DNA of 6,004 bases from JABAAI01 sp965242745. GTDB taxonomy: Bacteria > Spirochaetota > Leptospiria > Leptospirales > Leptonemataceae. The notes below the pieces were generated by a model. That model was not told where the DNA came from and ran no database searches. It saw nothing but the letters and a program-made list of their open reading frames with translations. Numbering within the stretch: position 1 is the first letter of the stretch; the number at the start of each line of letters is the position of its first letter. This document shows positions 1 to 5,724 of this stretch, piece after piece. A program made the position numbers and the translations under genes. The stretch is taken from positions 1 through 6,004 of the forward strand of contig CBDETG010000071.1 of the NCBI GenBank assembly GCA_965242745.1, in the 5' to 3' direction.

Positions 1-1011
1 ATGTCGCATTATCTCAAAATACTTCTGGATTGTATATTTGGTGAGAAGAACTTTAGGAATGAAATAGCTTGGTGTTATGATGGGCCGCAAAGTCCTAGCC
101 CTAAAAACTTCCAGACCAAAAAAGATTATTTACTTAGATACTCAAAAGGCAAGGATTATTTTGCAGACAATGAAAGTTTGTATGCTTTCTTATGCCTATC
201 GCAAGAAGACTTAAAAAAATACACAAAAGACCAAAAAGGGGATTATTATTATACAACGCCTAAAGGGGATTATACAAAGGCATCTATATCCGCATTAAAA
301 AAGCAAGGGCGCATACATATTACGTCAAGTGGGAATATAAGGGTGAAGCATTTTTTGACTAAAGTCAATGGGAATTGGTTTAGAAAAAAGAAACTATCGG
401 ATGTCTGGACAGATATTCTAAATATGAGTTTCGTTCCCAGAAAAGAACGTACAGGCTACCCTACGCAAAAGCCGCTTGCTTTGCTGGAGCGCATCATCCA
501 AGCCAGCAGTAAGAAGGGTGATCTTGTGCTGGACCCTTTTTGCGGCTGCGCTACCACTTGCATAGCAGCTGAAAAGCTGGGGCGCAATTGGGTGGGCATA
601 GACATTTCTATAAAAGCTTATGATCTCGTGCAAGAGAGGCTAAAGAAAGAGGTCGCAAACCCAGAAGATCTTTTTGATTACAAGAAGGCCCTGAACTTTT
701 CTACAGATCCGCCGAAGAGAACAGACACGGGCAAGGACTACAGAGAGCAAAAATACGTCTATGTGATTTCTAACAAAAAGATTTTCAAAGACGAATACAA
801 AGTAGGCATCGCGCGTGACATACAAAAACGCCTAAACAGCTACCAGACCAGCGATCCAAACAGGGGCTATAAGCTGGAGCATAAGAAGTTGACTCCCAGA
901 TACAGAGAGCTGGAAAGATATATACATACGGAATTGCAAAGCAGACATGAATGGGTGAAGGCAGACTTAGAGACTATCAAAAAGGCCATCAAGGATTTTG
1001 ATAAGTCTTAG
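1..1011 (+). CDS. Site-specific DNA methyltransferase (beta-class N6-adenine/N4-cytosine type) with C-terminal GIY-YIG-like domain; 5' end missing
   Basis: This protein would transfer a methyl group from S-adenosylmethionine to an exocyclic amino group of a DNA base. The visible 336 residues carry the target-recognition region (about 25-135), a TGYPTQKP stretch (151-158), the SAM-binding motif DPFCGCATT (178-186) and GIDIS (199-203). The catalytic DPPY/F motif is absent because it lies N-terminal in this class (order IV-TRD-I), so the ATG at position 1 is almost certainly an internal Met; relatives usually read CDPT just before MSHYLK. After about residue 250 comes a domain resembling T5orf172/GIY-YIG nucleases: YVY (252-254), YKVG (266-269), R272 and R277, E305, H309 and W318. 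It could act as a single-chain restriction-modification enzyme, or the tail may only bind DNA; that is inference. It converges on the glycosyltransferase gene. The family call is firm, the nuclease activity uncertain. Confidence 0.9.
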   Translation: MSHYLKILLDCIFGEKNFRNEIAWCYDGPQSPSPKNFQTKKDYLLRYSKGKDYFADNESLYAFLCLSQEDLKKYTKDQKGDYYYTTPKGDYTKASISALKKQGRIHITSSGNIRVKHFLTKVNGNWFRKKKLSDVWTDILNMSFVPRKERTGYPTQKPLALLERIIQASSKKGDLVLDPFCGCATTCIAAEKLGRNWVGIDISIKAYDLVQERLKKEVANPEDLFDYKKALNFSTDPPKRTDTGKDYREQKYVYVISNKKIFKDEYKVGIARDIQKRLNSYQTSDPNRGYKLEHKKLTPRYRELERYIHTELQSRHEWVKADLETIKKAIKDFDKS

Positions 1012-1243
1012 CTGCTTTGATAAAGAGGTTAAGCAAAATCTTTTTAGTGGACTGTGGTATAAAGTTCCCCACAAATGTTGCTCCTATGTACTGTATAAAA
1101 AGAGCTCTGCTCTAACTAAGCTTTGCGCAGGAGTCTGTTGAAAACCTCAAAAGCAGAGCATAGATTGCGTTTATGCAGCGATTCGGCGCAGCTTGCAGCC
1201 AGGCTTTGCGCCTGCTCAGGCAGACTCACAGACAGCCTCATCT
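1012..1243. other. Convergent intergenic region
   Basis: The 232 bp separate the tails of the plus-strand methyltransferase and the minus-strand glycosyltransferase. Short open frames here show no recognisable protein. Visible structure includes the inverted repeat listed separately, a GCCTG/CAGGC near-palindrome at 1210-1221, and a repeated GCTTTGCGC word around 1120 and 1203. No strong plus-strand terminator is seen after the methyltransferase, only a short CTTT/AAAG hairpin near 1014-1024 and a T5 run around 1041. Confidence 0.5.
1097..1159 (-). terminator. Possible rho-independent terminator for the minus-strand glycosyltransferase unit
   Basis: Read on the minus strand, GCTCTGCT (1159-1152) pairs with AGCAGAGC (1111-1104), followed at once by TCTTTTT. 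The stem can be extended inward by a G-U and an A-U pair. The loop is long (about 40 nt). A smaller alternative hairpin, AGAGC-AGA-GCTCT, also ends at the T run. Its position, about 85 nt past the glycosyltransferase stop, suits a terminator, but the long loop lowers confidence. Confidence 0.45.
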
Positions 1244-2728
1244 TTACCGGGACATTGTATAGATGCGAAAATGCGTATTTTCTGCTACTATCGGCAGCTG
1301 CAAGAGAGCATCTCCTTCTTCTACGCTTTTGAGAATGAGAGCGTATTTGCAGCCCTTTTTTTGCAGGAGAGTAAGATTCTCGGTGTTTTTGATTTCTTTG
1401 TTTGAGAGCAGCCAGCCCCTGCGATGCGCAAAGTATAAAGCATGAGGCTTGGCGCCTGAGGCAATTGCTATAGGCGCTTCTTTAGGGATATGTTGATCTA
1501 AAAATTCTTCCAGACGAAATAAAATAAGCTTATGATGCTGATAATCAAAGTGGTGATGGAGGCGCCCAAGGTTTTCCAGGCATAGGACACAGATCAAAAG
1601 CAATAGGATTCTTGCTCTGAGAGCATGTAAATAACCCGGCCTTCTCTGAGTCAATGCTTGGCTTATTTGGATGAAACCGTAAGCCGCAAAGAAGCACATG
1701 AATGGCAGCCACCACATAAGATAATAATCATGATGGATGCTGGAGCCCGCTTTCAAGATAAAGAAGACGACGACGAAAATACTGATGAGCCATATATAGA
1801 TCAGGTTTTTTTCTTTTTTCTTAAAAATCTGGAAGAGGCCGTACAAATACAGACAAAAGCCGCTATACCCTAGTAAAGCAACGTAAAAATGCTCAGCCGC
1901 CTGGGCTGCGATTGTCTCCATAAATTCCCGCAGAGAGCTCAAAATACTATTACCAAAAAAGAAATACTCATAACCGTGCATTTCTGTCAAAACAAGCCGC
2001 CAGTAAAAATACCAATAACAAACAGGCAGCAGGAGGATAAAAGAGGCCAGACAAAAAATGATCTTCTGTTTCATGCTGCTTCTGCTGTGCGCAAGGGGCA
2101 AAAGCAAGACTGCAAAAAGCAATGCAGCAGGGATCTTGCTCATGATCCCAGCCAAAGCCCATAAGAAATAGGCTGCAAGCTTTCTGTAAGCGCTTTGATG
2201 ATACAGATAGCTGAGGGCGTAGTACAAGGCAATTAAAGAGCAGGACACGCTAAAAGGGTCAGGGAGGGTCTTGCGCATATAGCTGAAGGCCATGCTAAAG
2301 ATGAAAAAAAGGGCCGCATAAAAGGCTGTTTTCTCAGAGCAGAAAAATTGCAAGCTGCGGTAATAATAATATATGCCTGCAGTGCCTAAAGCCAAGTTGA
2401 TAAGACGTCCGTACCAATGTTCAAAACCAAAGGCATAAGAAAACAAGTAGATCAAATAATTCAGTAAAGGAAACTCCATGCCTGTAATGATAGGCAGTTC
2501 TTCTGCGCTGACAGGCAGGCCCAGACTTACAAAATCTATGCGCGGATAAAAAATATTTGCCTGAACTTCTAAAAAATTGCGGGCTACAGCAAGCACATCT
2601 GCTTCACGCCAGGTATAGGCCCCGTCTAATGGAGGCGCAGTGATTCTATAAAGCCGCATCACAAAGGCAATACATAACCACGTTCTTATATCAGAGTAAT
2701 CTATCTTTTGAAAAATGCGAAGTATCAT
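1244..2728 (-). CDS. Polytopic membrane glycosyltransferase, GT39/ArnT-like (GT-C fold)
   Basis: This 494-residue protein is dominated by hydrophobic segments (for example around 105-145, 160-177, 185-213, 222-243, 281-300, 309-325 and 337-355). It has the signature of lipid-phosphate-sugar-dependent transferases: an N-terminal periplasmic loop with WREAD (40-44) followed by AVARNF, then YPRID (61-65) and MEFPL (84-88), the region that carries the catalytic acid in GT-C enzymes. LPDPFS (155-160) and HHDYYLMWWLPF (332-343) also fit. The C-terminal 100 residues are soluble. In this family a sugar is moved from a polyprenyl-phosphate donor to lipid A, a glycan or a protein on the periplasmic face; acceptor and sugar cannot be read from sequence. 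The ATG at 2728 is the first in-frame start after a stop at 2744-2746, and no clear Shine-Dalgarno precedes it. It lies 54 bp after the lipoprotein remnant and may be co-transcribed with it. Confidence 0.85.
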   Translation of the reverse strand: MILRIFQKIDYSDIRTWLCIAFVMRLYRITAPPLDGAYTWREADVLAVARNFLEVQANIFYPRIDFVSLGLPVSAEELPIITGMEFPLLNYLIYLFSYAFGFEHWYGRLINLALGTAGIYYYYRSLQFFCSEKTAFYAALFFIFSMAFSYMRKTLPDPFSVSCSLIALYYALSYLYHQSAYRKLAAYFLWALAGIMSKIPAALLFAVLLLPLAHSRSSMKQKIIFCLASFILLLPVCYWYFYWRLVLTEMHGYEYFFFGNSILSSLREFMETIAAQAAEHFYVALLGYSGFCLYLYGLFQIFKKKEKNLIYIWLISIFVVVFFILKAGSSIHHDYYLMWWLPFMCFFAAYGFIQISQALTQRRPGYLHALRARILLLLICVLCLENLGRLHHHFDYQHHKLILFRLEEFLDQHIPKEAPIAIASGAKPHALYFAHRRGWLLSNKEIKNTENLTLLQKKGCKYALILKSVEEGDALLQLPIVAENTHFRIYTMSR

Positions 2729-2736
2729 TTTCTGCC

Positions 2737-2764
2737 ATATTGTTTAAGCATAGTAATACAATAT
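2737..2764. repeat. Inverted repeat just upstream of the glycosyltransferase start
   Basis: ATATTGT (2737-2743) and ACAATAT (2758-2764) are perfect 7-bp inverted copies around a 14-nt spacer. On the minus-strand transcript the hairpin would end 8 nt before the glycosyltransferase ATG, where a ribosome site is expected and none is obvious. It is AT-rich and has no T tract, so it is not a convincing terminator. A protein-binding site or translational control is possible; chance is also possible. Confidence 0.35.
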
Positions 2765-2782
2765 ATCCAAGAGCGCAGATCA

Positions 2783-3253
2783 CTAGTTACCAGGCTGCAA
2801 GCCAGTACAGGCCTGCACCGGTTTGCATGATTGAATCTTGCCCATGTCATTAAACTTCATGATGAATTTGATCCCTAGCCCGTCAGACTTGTAGATGGTT
2901 TCTTTTTTCTTTTTCCCTTTTTCATCGTAGACGGCCTTGCTTGTCTTCCTGCCGCTTTTGTCATAGCTTATCTCACTTGTCTTTTTACCCTTTTCATTAT
3001 AGACGGCCTTGCTTGTCTTCCTGCCGCTTTTGTCATAGCTTATCTCACTTGTCTTTTTACCCTTTTCATTATAGACGGCCTTGCTCGTCTTCCTGCCGCT
3101 TTTGTCATAGCTTATCTCACTTGTCTTTTTCCCCTTTGCATCGTAGAGCGCCTTGCTCGTCTTCCTGCCGCTTCTGTCATAGCTTATCTCACTTGTCTTT
3201 TTACCCCTTTTCATCGTAGAGCGCCTTGCTCGCCTTCCTGCCGCTTCTGTCAT
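2783..3253 (-). pseudogene. C-terminal remainder of the MORN-like repeat lipoprotein, displaced by a frameshift
   Basis: This frame is open without its own credible start: the ATG at 3253 is an out-of-frame read of a repeat unit and there is no ribosome site. From about 3200 leftward it continues the repeats of the upstream frame, giving four more 24-residue units of the KKTSEISYDKSGRK / TSKAVYNEKG type, then a divergent end with KKKKETIYKSDGLGIKF and a tail containing two Cys (SCKPVQAC). Removing one base from the G run (3204-3207 on the plus strand) joins it to the frame that ends at 3201 and gives one protein of 411 residues from 4019 to 2783. It is best treated as the second half of a broken or slippage-switched gene, not as a separate protein. 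Confidence 0.75.
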
Positions 3254-3341
3254 AGCTTATCTCACTTGTCTTTTTCCCCCTTTCATCGTAGACTGCCTTG
3301 CTCGTCTTCCTGCCGCTTTTGTCATAGCTTATCTCACTTGT
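2909..3341 (-). repeat. Six tandem 72-bp coding repeats, one of them 73 bp
   Basis: The word CTTTTT at the unit seam begins at 2909, 2981, 3053, 3125, 3197, 3270 and 3342, so spacing is 72 bp except for 3197-3269, which is 73 bp. Units 2981-3052 and 3053-3124 differ by a single visible base, indicating recent duplication or gene conversion. Each seam is a pyrimidine run (T5, optional A, C3 to C5, T3 to T5) of 13 nt, but 14 nt in the odd unit. Each unit encodes 24 residues, which are two 12-residue MORN-like half units centred on a Tyr and a Gly. Confidence 0.95.
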
Positions 3342-4019
3342 CTTTTTCCCCTTTTTATCGTAGCTTGTAATCTTTGTACCTATTTTCCTGCCGTATGTAT
3401 TATAGCTTATCTCCTGCGCCCGTTCTTTCTTCCCGTTTTTGCGGTAGCTTATATACGTTTCCTTATCCCCATATGCGCCATAGCTTATTTCTTTTGCGCT
3501 TTGGATTTGGCCATGTACGTTATAGATGATTCTGCTTTTCTTGTTTTTTTCCTTTTCGTATCTTATTTCTTTCTTTTTCTTCCCATTCCTATAATAGAGT
3601 ATCTCACTTTCCTCATATCCATAGACATAATAGCTTTTCTCTTTGTCCTTCTTCCCGTTTCTGCGATACATGATCTCGTTTTTTACGTTCCCGTTTTCGT
3701 GATAGCCTGTCTCCTTGTCCTTCTTCCCGTTTTTATGATACATGATCTCGTTTTTTAGGTGCCCGCTTTTGTAATAGCTTGTCTCCTTGTCCTTCTTCCC
3801 GTTTCTACGATAAATGATCTCGTTGCGATTCCCATCCGCATCATAGCTTACTTCGCTCTCTTTAGCTCCGTCAAGGGAGTAGACCTCAATTAGCTTTGGA
3901 CTGCTTTGCTTTTTTCGTATATTTCCATTCGGCCAATAGTCTATTACTGGATAGCTCACGCAAGCTGCTTGTACAAAAGCAGTGATTGCAATTACAGTTA
4001 TACTTTTCCTATTTAACAC
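3201..4019 (-). CDS. MORN-like (YwqK-type) repeat lipoprotein, prematurely stopped by frameshift
   Basis: The encoded 272 residues begin with a short basic, hydrophobic signal segment (2-19) ending in VQAAC, with Cys20 a candidate lipidation site; Gln at -3 is not a typical lipobox residue, so ordinary signal-peptide cleavage remains possible. The rest is a series of 12-residue repeats with the pattern xEIxYxxxGKK, paired into 24-residue units, the style of MORN_2/YwqK-family repeats often labelled as antitoxin-like. The role is unknown; an exported, Lys-rich beta-repeat surface protein is the simplest reading. The start is GTG at 4019, the only in-frame option after a TAA at 4023-4025. The stop at 3201 arises because GGGG replaces GGG before TAAAAAG; sister units have a 3-G version in frame. 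The likely intact length is 411 residues. It lies between hisH and the glycosyltransferase gene, all on the minus strand. Confidence 0.75.
   Translation of the reverse strand: MLNRKSITVIAITAFVQAACVSYPVIDYWPNGNIRKKQSSPKLIEVYSLDGAKESEVSYDADGNRNEIIYRRNGKKDKETSYYKSGHLKNEIMYHKNGKKDKETGYHENGNVKNEIMYRRNGKKDKEKSYYVYGYEESEILYYRNGKKKKEIRYEKEKNKKSRIIYNVHGQIQSAKEISYGAYGDKETYISYRKNGKKERAQEISYNTYGRKIGTKITSYDKKGKKTSEISYDKSGRKTSKAVYDERGKKTSEISYDRSGRKASKALYDEKG
3573..3860 (-). repeat. Older, diverged 72-bp repeat units in the lipoprotein gene
   Basis: The word GTCCTTCTTCCCG begins at 3645, 3717 and 3789, exactly 72 bp apart, with a weaker copy starting near 3573. These units encode the NGKKDKETxYxxxG / NEIMY type repeats. 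They share the period of the 2909-3341 array but have a different sequence, which suggests an ancient 24-residue module with separate, more recent expansion of the C-terminal units. Confidence 0.8.
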
Positions 4020-4060
4020 AACTTAAGTTACTCTTACAAAGGAGCTTAGGAAAGAACAGC

Positions 4061-4112
4061 ATGCTGCTGTGCTTTCAAAGCTTTCTGTATATCTGCATGA
4101 TACAGCAGCGAT
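4061..4112. repeat. Inverted repeat with nested hairpin in the lipoprotein leader
   Basis: GCTGCTGT (4063-4070) and ACAGCAGC (4102-4109) are perfect 8-bp inverted copies, extendable by AT/AT across a one-base bulge. Inside is the near-palindrome GCTTTCAAAGC (4071-4081), and a competing stem CTGTAT/ATACAG is possible. CAGCATGCTG at 4057-4066 is a 10-bp palindrome. No T tract follows on either strand, so it is not a standard terminator. It would sit about 40-90 nt upstream of the lipoprotein GTG. Confidence 0.45.
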
Positions 4113-4223
4113 CATACCTGACTTAGCGCATCTCCATGCTTTTGTATTTAGCTTTCCCAAAGAAGAACAGGTATTTTTTTAACTACTTACTTATGAGTGG
4201 AACAAAACTGCTATGTACATACA

Positions 4224-4245
4224 GTAAAATCAAGTCTTATTTTAC
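4224..4245. repeat. AT-rich inverted repeat downstream of hisH
   Basis: GTAAAAT (4224-4230) and ATTTTAC (4239-4245) are perfect 7-bp inverted copies around an 8-nt loop, 25 nt past the hisH stop. On the minus strand no T run follows, so termination would be weak at best. It could instead be an operator near the putative lipoprotein promoter. Confidence 0.35.
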
Positions 4246-4269
4246 CGCAAGAAGAGTAGAACTTGACAG

Positions 4270-4911
4270 CTAAGCAAGCGAAGCGCACCAGGAACTAAGT
4301 ATAGCAAGGCCATCTTCGCCGGATTTTTCAGGATGGAATTGCGTAGCTGTAATATTTGCTTGTTTAATCCATGCTGGGAAAATATCACCTGAGTAATTGC
4401 AATAAGCGACGACTCTGTTTTCGGGCACTTCTACAGCGCGGTAAGAGTGAATAAAGTACATATATGTTTTGCGCAAGGCTTCCCTCTTGTTCGTATAAAG
4501 TAATCTATTCCATCCCATATGCGGCACACGCGTTTCATCTGTAAAAGAAAATCTCCGTATACGGCCTGGGATGAGCCCCAGCCCCTGCGTGCAGTTTTCT
4601 GAAGAAGCGTGACTTTCATCAGAGTCCTTAAAGAGAACTTGGAAGCCTATACATATGCCTAGAAGGGGGCGGCCTTTTTGCGCAAACTCTGTAATACTCT
4701 CTCGCAGCTCTCCAGACAGGCCCTGCATCGCTGCTTGAAAGGCCCCGTCTCCGGGCAATACTAAAGCAGAGGCATGGCTGATTTCCTTTGGGTCCTTGCT
4801 GTAGCGCGTATCAGGTATATACAAACGCAGGGCTTTAAGGATGGAGTGAATATTGCCCATGCCGTAATCTACTACAACTACGAAAGGCCGGGAAGAAGAA
4901 TGAGAATACAC
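4270..4911 (-). CDS. hisH: Imidazole glycerol phosphate synthase glutamine amidotransferase subunit HisH (or its LPS-locus paralogue)
   Basis: This class I glutamine amidotransferase hydrolyses glutamine and channels ammonia to a HisF-type partner. In 213 residues, close to the usual HisH length of about 200, it shows DYGMGNIHS (15-23), the nucleophile elbow GICIGFQ with Cys87, VPHMGWN (129-135), YFIHSY (152-157) and the QFHPEKS site with His193 and Glu195, so the catalytic triad is complete. The oxyanion-strand motif is PGDG (53-56), where PGVG is usual. The start is GTG at 4911: the frame is open to the gmhA stop, no ATG occurs before Met18, and no strong ribosome site is seen, so coupling to gmhA 36 nt upstream is likely. 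No hisF, hisA or hisB is present. Beside gmhA, a role in making an amidated surface sugar is as plausible as histidine synthesis. The family call is firm, the pathway open. Confidence 0.93.
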   Translation of the reverse strand: MYSHSSSRPFVVVVDYGMGNIHSILKALRLYIPDTRYSKDPKEISHASALVLPGDGAFQAAMQGLSGELRESITEFAQKGRPLLGICIGFQVLFKDSDESHASSENCTQGLGLIPGRIRRFSFTDETRVPHMGWNRLLYTNKREALRKTYMYFIHSYRAVEVPENRVVAYCNYSGDIFPAWIKQANITATQFHPEKSGEDGLAILSSWCASLA

Positions 4912-4947
4912 AATACAAAGCGGGATAGCTTGCGATACGCAGCGGGC

Positions 4948-5538
4948 TTAGAGCTTATATAACTCCCTTTCTACTATAGCGCAAAAAATTTGTCCTATCA
5001 TAATATGACATTCTTGTATGCGCGCAGTGTCCTCGCTTGGCACGCAAATGCTATGATCGACGCAATGAGCATATTCTCCTAGGGCCCTGCCACCTTCCCT
5101 GCCTGTAAGTAGAATGCAGCGCATTTGCTTAGCCTTTGCCGCTTCCAGAGCAAGAAGAATATTTTCTGAGTTGCCAGAAGTAGTAATAGCAAGCAGGACA
5201 TCCCCCGGCTGAGCTAAGCCCTCTATCTGCCGGGAAAATACTTTCGCAAAGCCAAAATCGTTAGCGCCTGCTGTCAGCGCGCTTGAGTCTGATGCTAAGG
5301 AAAGCGCTGCCAGCGAAGGCCGCTCATGCTTGGCTGTATAGCGTATTAGGAATTCCGTAGCGATATGCTGCGCATCTCCGGCGGAGCCTCCATTGCCGCA
5401 GCATAGCAATTTCTTATCTGCGCGGTAAGCCTCAGCTATAGCAAGGCCCGCAGAGCTGATCTCCCTCAGGCGCTGTTCTAAGAGTTCTTTTTTTAAGGCA
5501 ATAGAGGCTTCTATGTGGGCTCTAACCAGTGCTTGCAT
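4948..5538 (-). CDS. gmhA: Phosphoheptose isomerase (sedoheptulose-7-phosphate isomerase)
   Basis: GmhA converts sedoheptulose 7-phosphate to D-glycero-D-manno-heptose 7-phosphate, the first step of ADP-heptose synthesis for LPS core or heptose glycans, in the cytoplasm. The 196 residues match the family length. They contain the SIS-domain phosphate loop CGNGGSAGDAQH (47-58), NDFGFAKVFSRQIE (93-106) and TTSGNSENI (119-127). The zinc-site residues of E. coli GmhA have counterparts in His58, Glu62, Gln175 and His178. The paralogue DiaA shares the fold, but the ARIQECHI end (172-179) and the metal ligands favour GmhA. The ATG at 5538 is preceded by AAAGGAG with a 4-nt gap. It appears to be the first gene of the minus-strand group, with hisH following after 36 nt in the same frame, and it is divergent from the right-hand methyltransferase. 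Confidence 0.94.
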   Translation of the reverse strand: MQALVRAHIEASIALKKELLEQRLREISSAGLAIAEAYRADKKLLCCGNGGSAGDAQHIATEFLIRYTAKHERPSLAALSLASDSSALTAGANDFGFAKVFSRQIEGLAQPGDVLLAITTSGNSENILLALEAAKAKQMRCILLTGREGGRALGEYAHCVDHSICVPSEDTARIQECHIMIGQIFCAIVERELYKL

Positions 5539-5724
5539 AAGGCTCCTTTGGCAACTTGGAAGATGCTCTTGCTATGGGAACAACTTTTTCTTTTTGATTT
5601 TTCGCCAAGCTATATACAAGAGTCCATAAAAACGAATAGAAAAGCTTGCAGCGTTTAGACCTAGTAATAACAAGACATGCAAGGGCTTGCGCGCTCAGCT
5701 GGCCCTTGCTTTTTCGTAAAACAA
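5539..5724. promoter_or_regulatory. Divergent promoter region between gmhA and the right-hand methyltransferase
   Basis: These 186 bp must hold the start signals for gmhA (minus) and the methyltransferase (plus). For gmhA, the ribosome site AAAGGAG is at 5549-5543 and a TATATA/TATAGC -10-like element lies near 5616-5609, with no good -35. A purine-rich stretch (minus strand, 5606-5583) follows it. For the plus strand, TAATAA at 5666-5671 is a weak -10 candidate. No small gene is recognisable. Confidence 0.4.
5679..5714 (+). terminator. Terminator-like hairpin directly before the methyltransferase start
   Basis: GCAAGGGC (5679-5686) and GCCCTTGC (5702-5709) form a perfect 8-bp GC-rich stem with a 15-nt loop, followed at once by TTTTT (5710-5714). 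This is the classic form of an intrinsic terminator on the plus strand; on the minus strand there is no T tract. The methyltransferase ATG follows 10 nt later. It may attenuate that gene or end a short upstream RNA. If translation began at the in-frame ATG at 5677, it would lie inside the coding region. Confidence 0.6.

Larger units (their letters stand above)
4020..4269. other. Unassigned gap between hisH and the lipoprotein gene
   Basis: No recognised gene lies in these 250 bp. On the plus strand a frame is open from 4027 to the TAA at 4180-4182 (about 51 codons, no ATG, one GTG at 4069); it reads like a plausible protein tail (LRKEQHAAVLSKL, then IIPDLAHLHAFVFSFPKEEQ) and might be a gene relic or chance. 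On the minus strand this would be the lipoprotein leader. A TTGTTC / 17 bp / TTAAAA pair (minus, about 4206 to 4178) is a weak promoter candidate. A 10-bp palindrome TATGTACATA lies at 4212-4221. Confidence 0.4.

Noticed and set aside
1..3. ATG at position 1 as the true start of the left methyltransferase
   Set aside because: Beta-class enzymes need an N-terminal DPPY/F motif, which is absent here, and the MSHYLK segment is internal in relatives.
1658..2164. Plus-strand open frames of 71 and 91 codons inside the glycosyltransferase region
   Set aside because: They are antisense to a membrane protein with clear family motifs, have no family resemblance and are explained as shadow frames.
2941..3219. 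Plus-strand open frame of 92 codons rich in Ser, Cys, His and Phe (SSCRFCHSLSHLSF repeats)
   Set aside because: It is the antisense reading of the 72-bp repeat array; its periodicity comes entirely from the minus-strand lipoprotein gene and it has no start signal.
3251..3253. ATG at 3253 as the start of an independent 156-residue repeat protein
   Set aside because: The first codons (MTEAAGRRARRSTMKR) are an out-of-frame read of a repeat unit, there is no ribosome site, and the repeat pattern only begins where the upstream frame stops.
2909..3341. CRISPR array
   Set aside because: The 72-bp units are contiguous without unique spacers and keep a reading frame; they are coding tandem repeats.
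4061..4126. Plus-strand small ORF starting at ATG 4061 (21 codons, MLLCFQSFLYICM)
   Set aside because: The ribosome-site spacing is poor, the length is short and the ATG lies inside an inverted repeat, so there is no basis for calling a gene.
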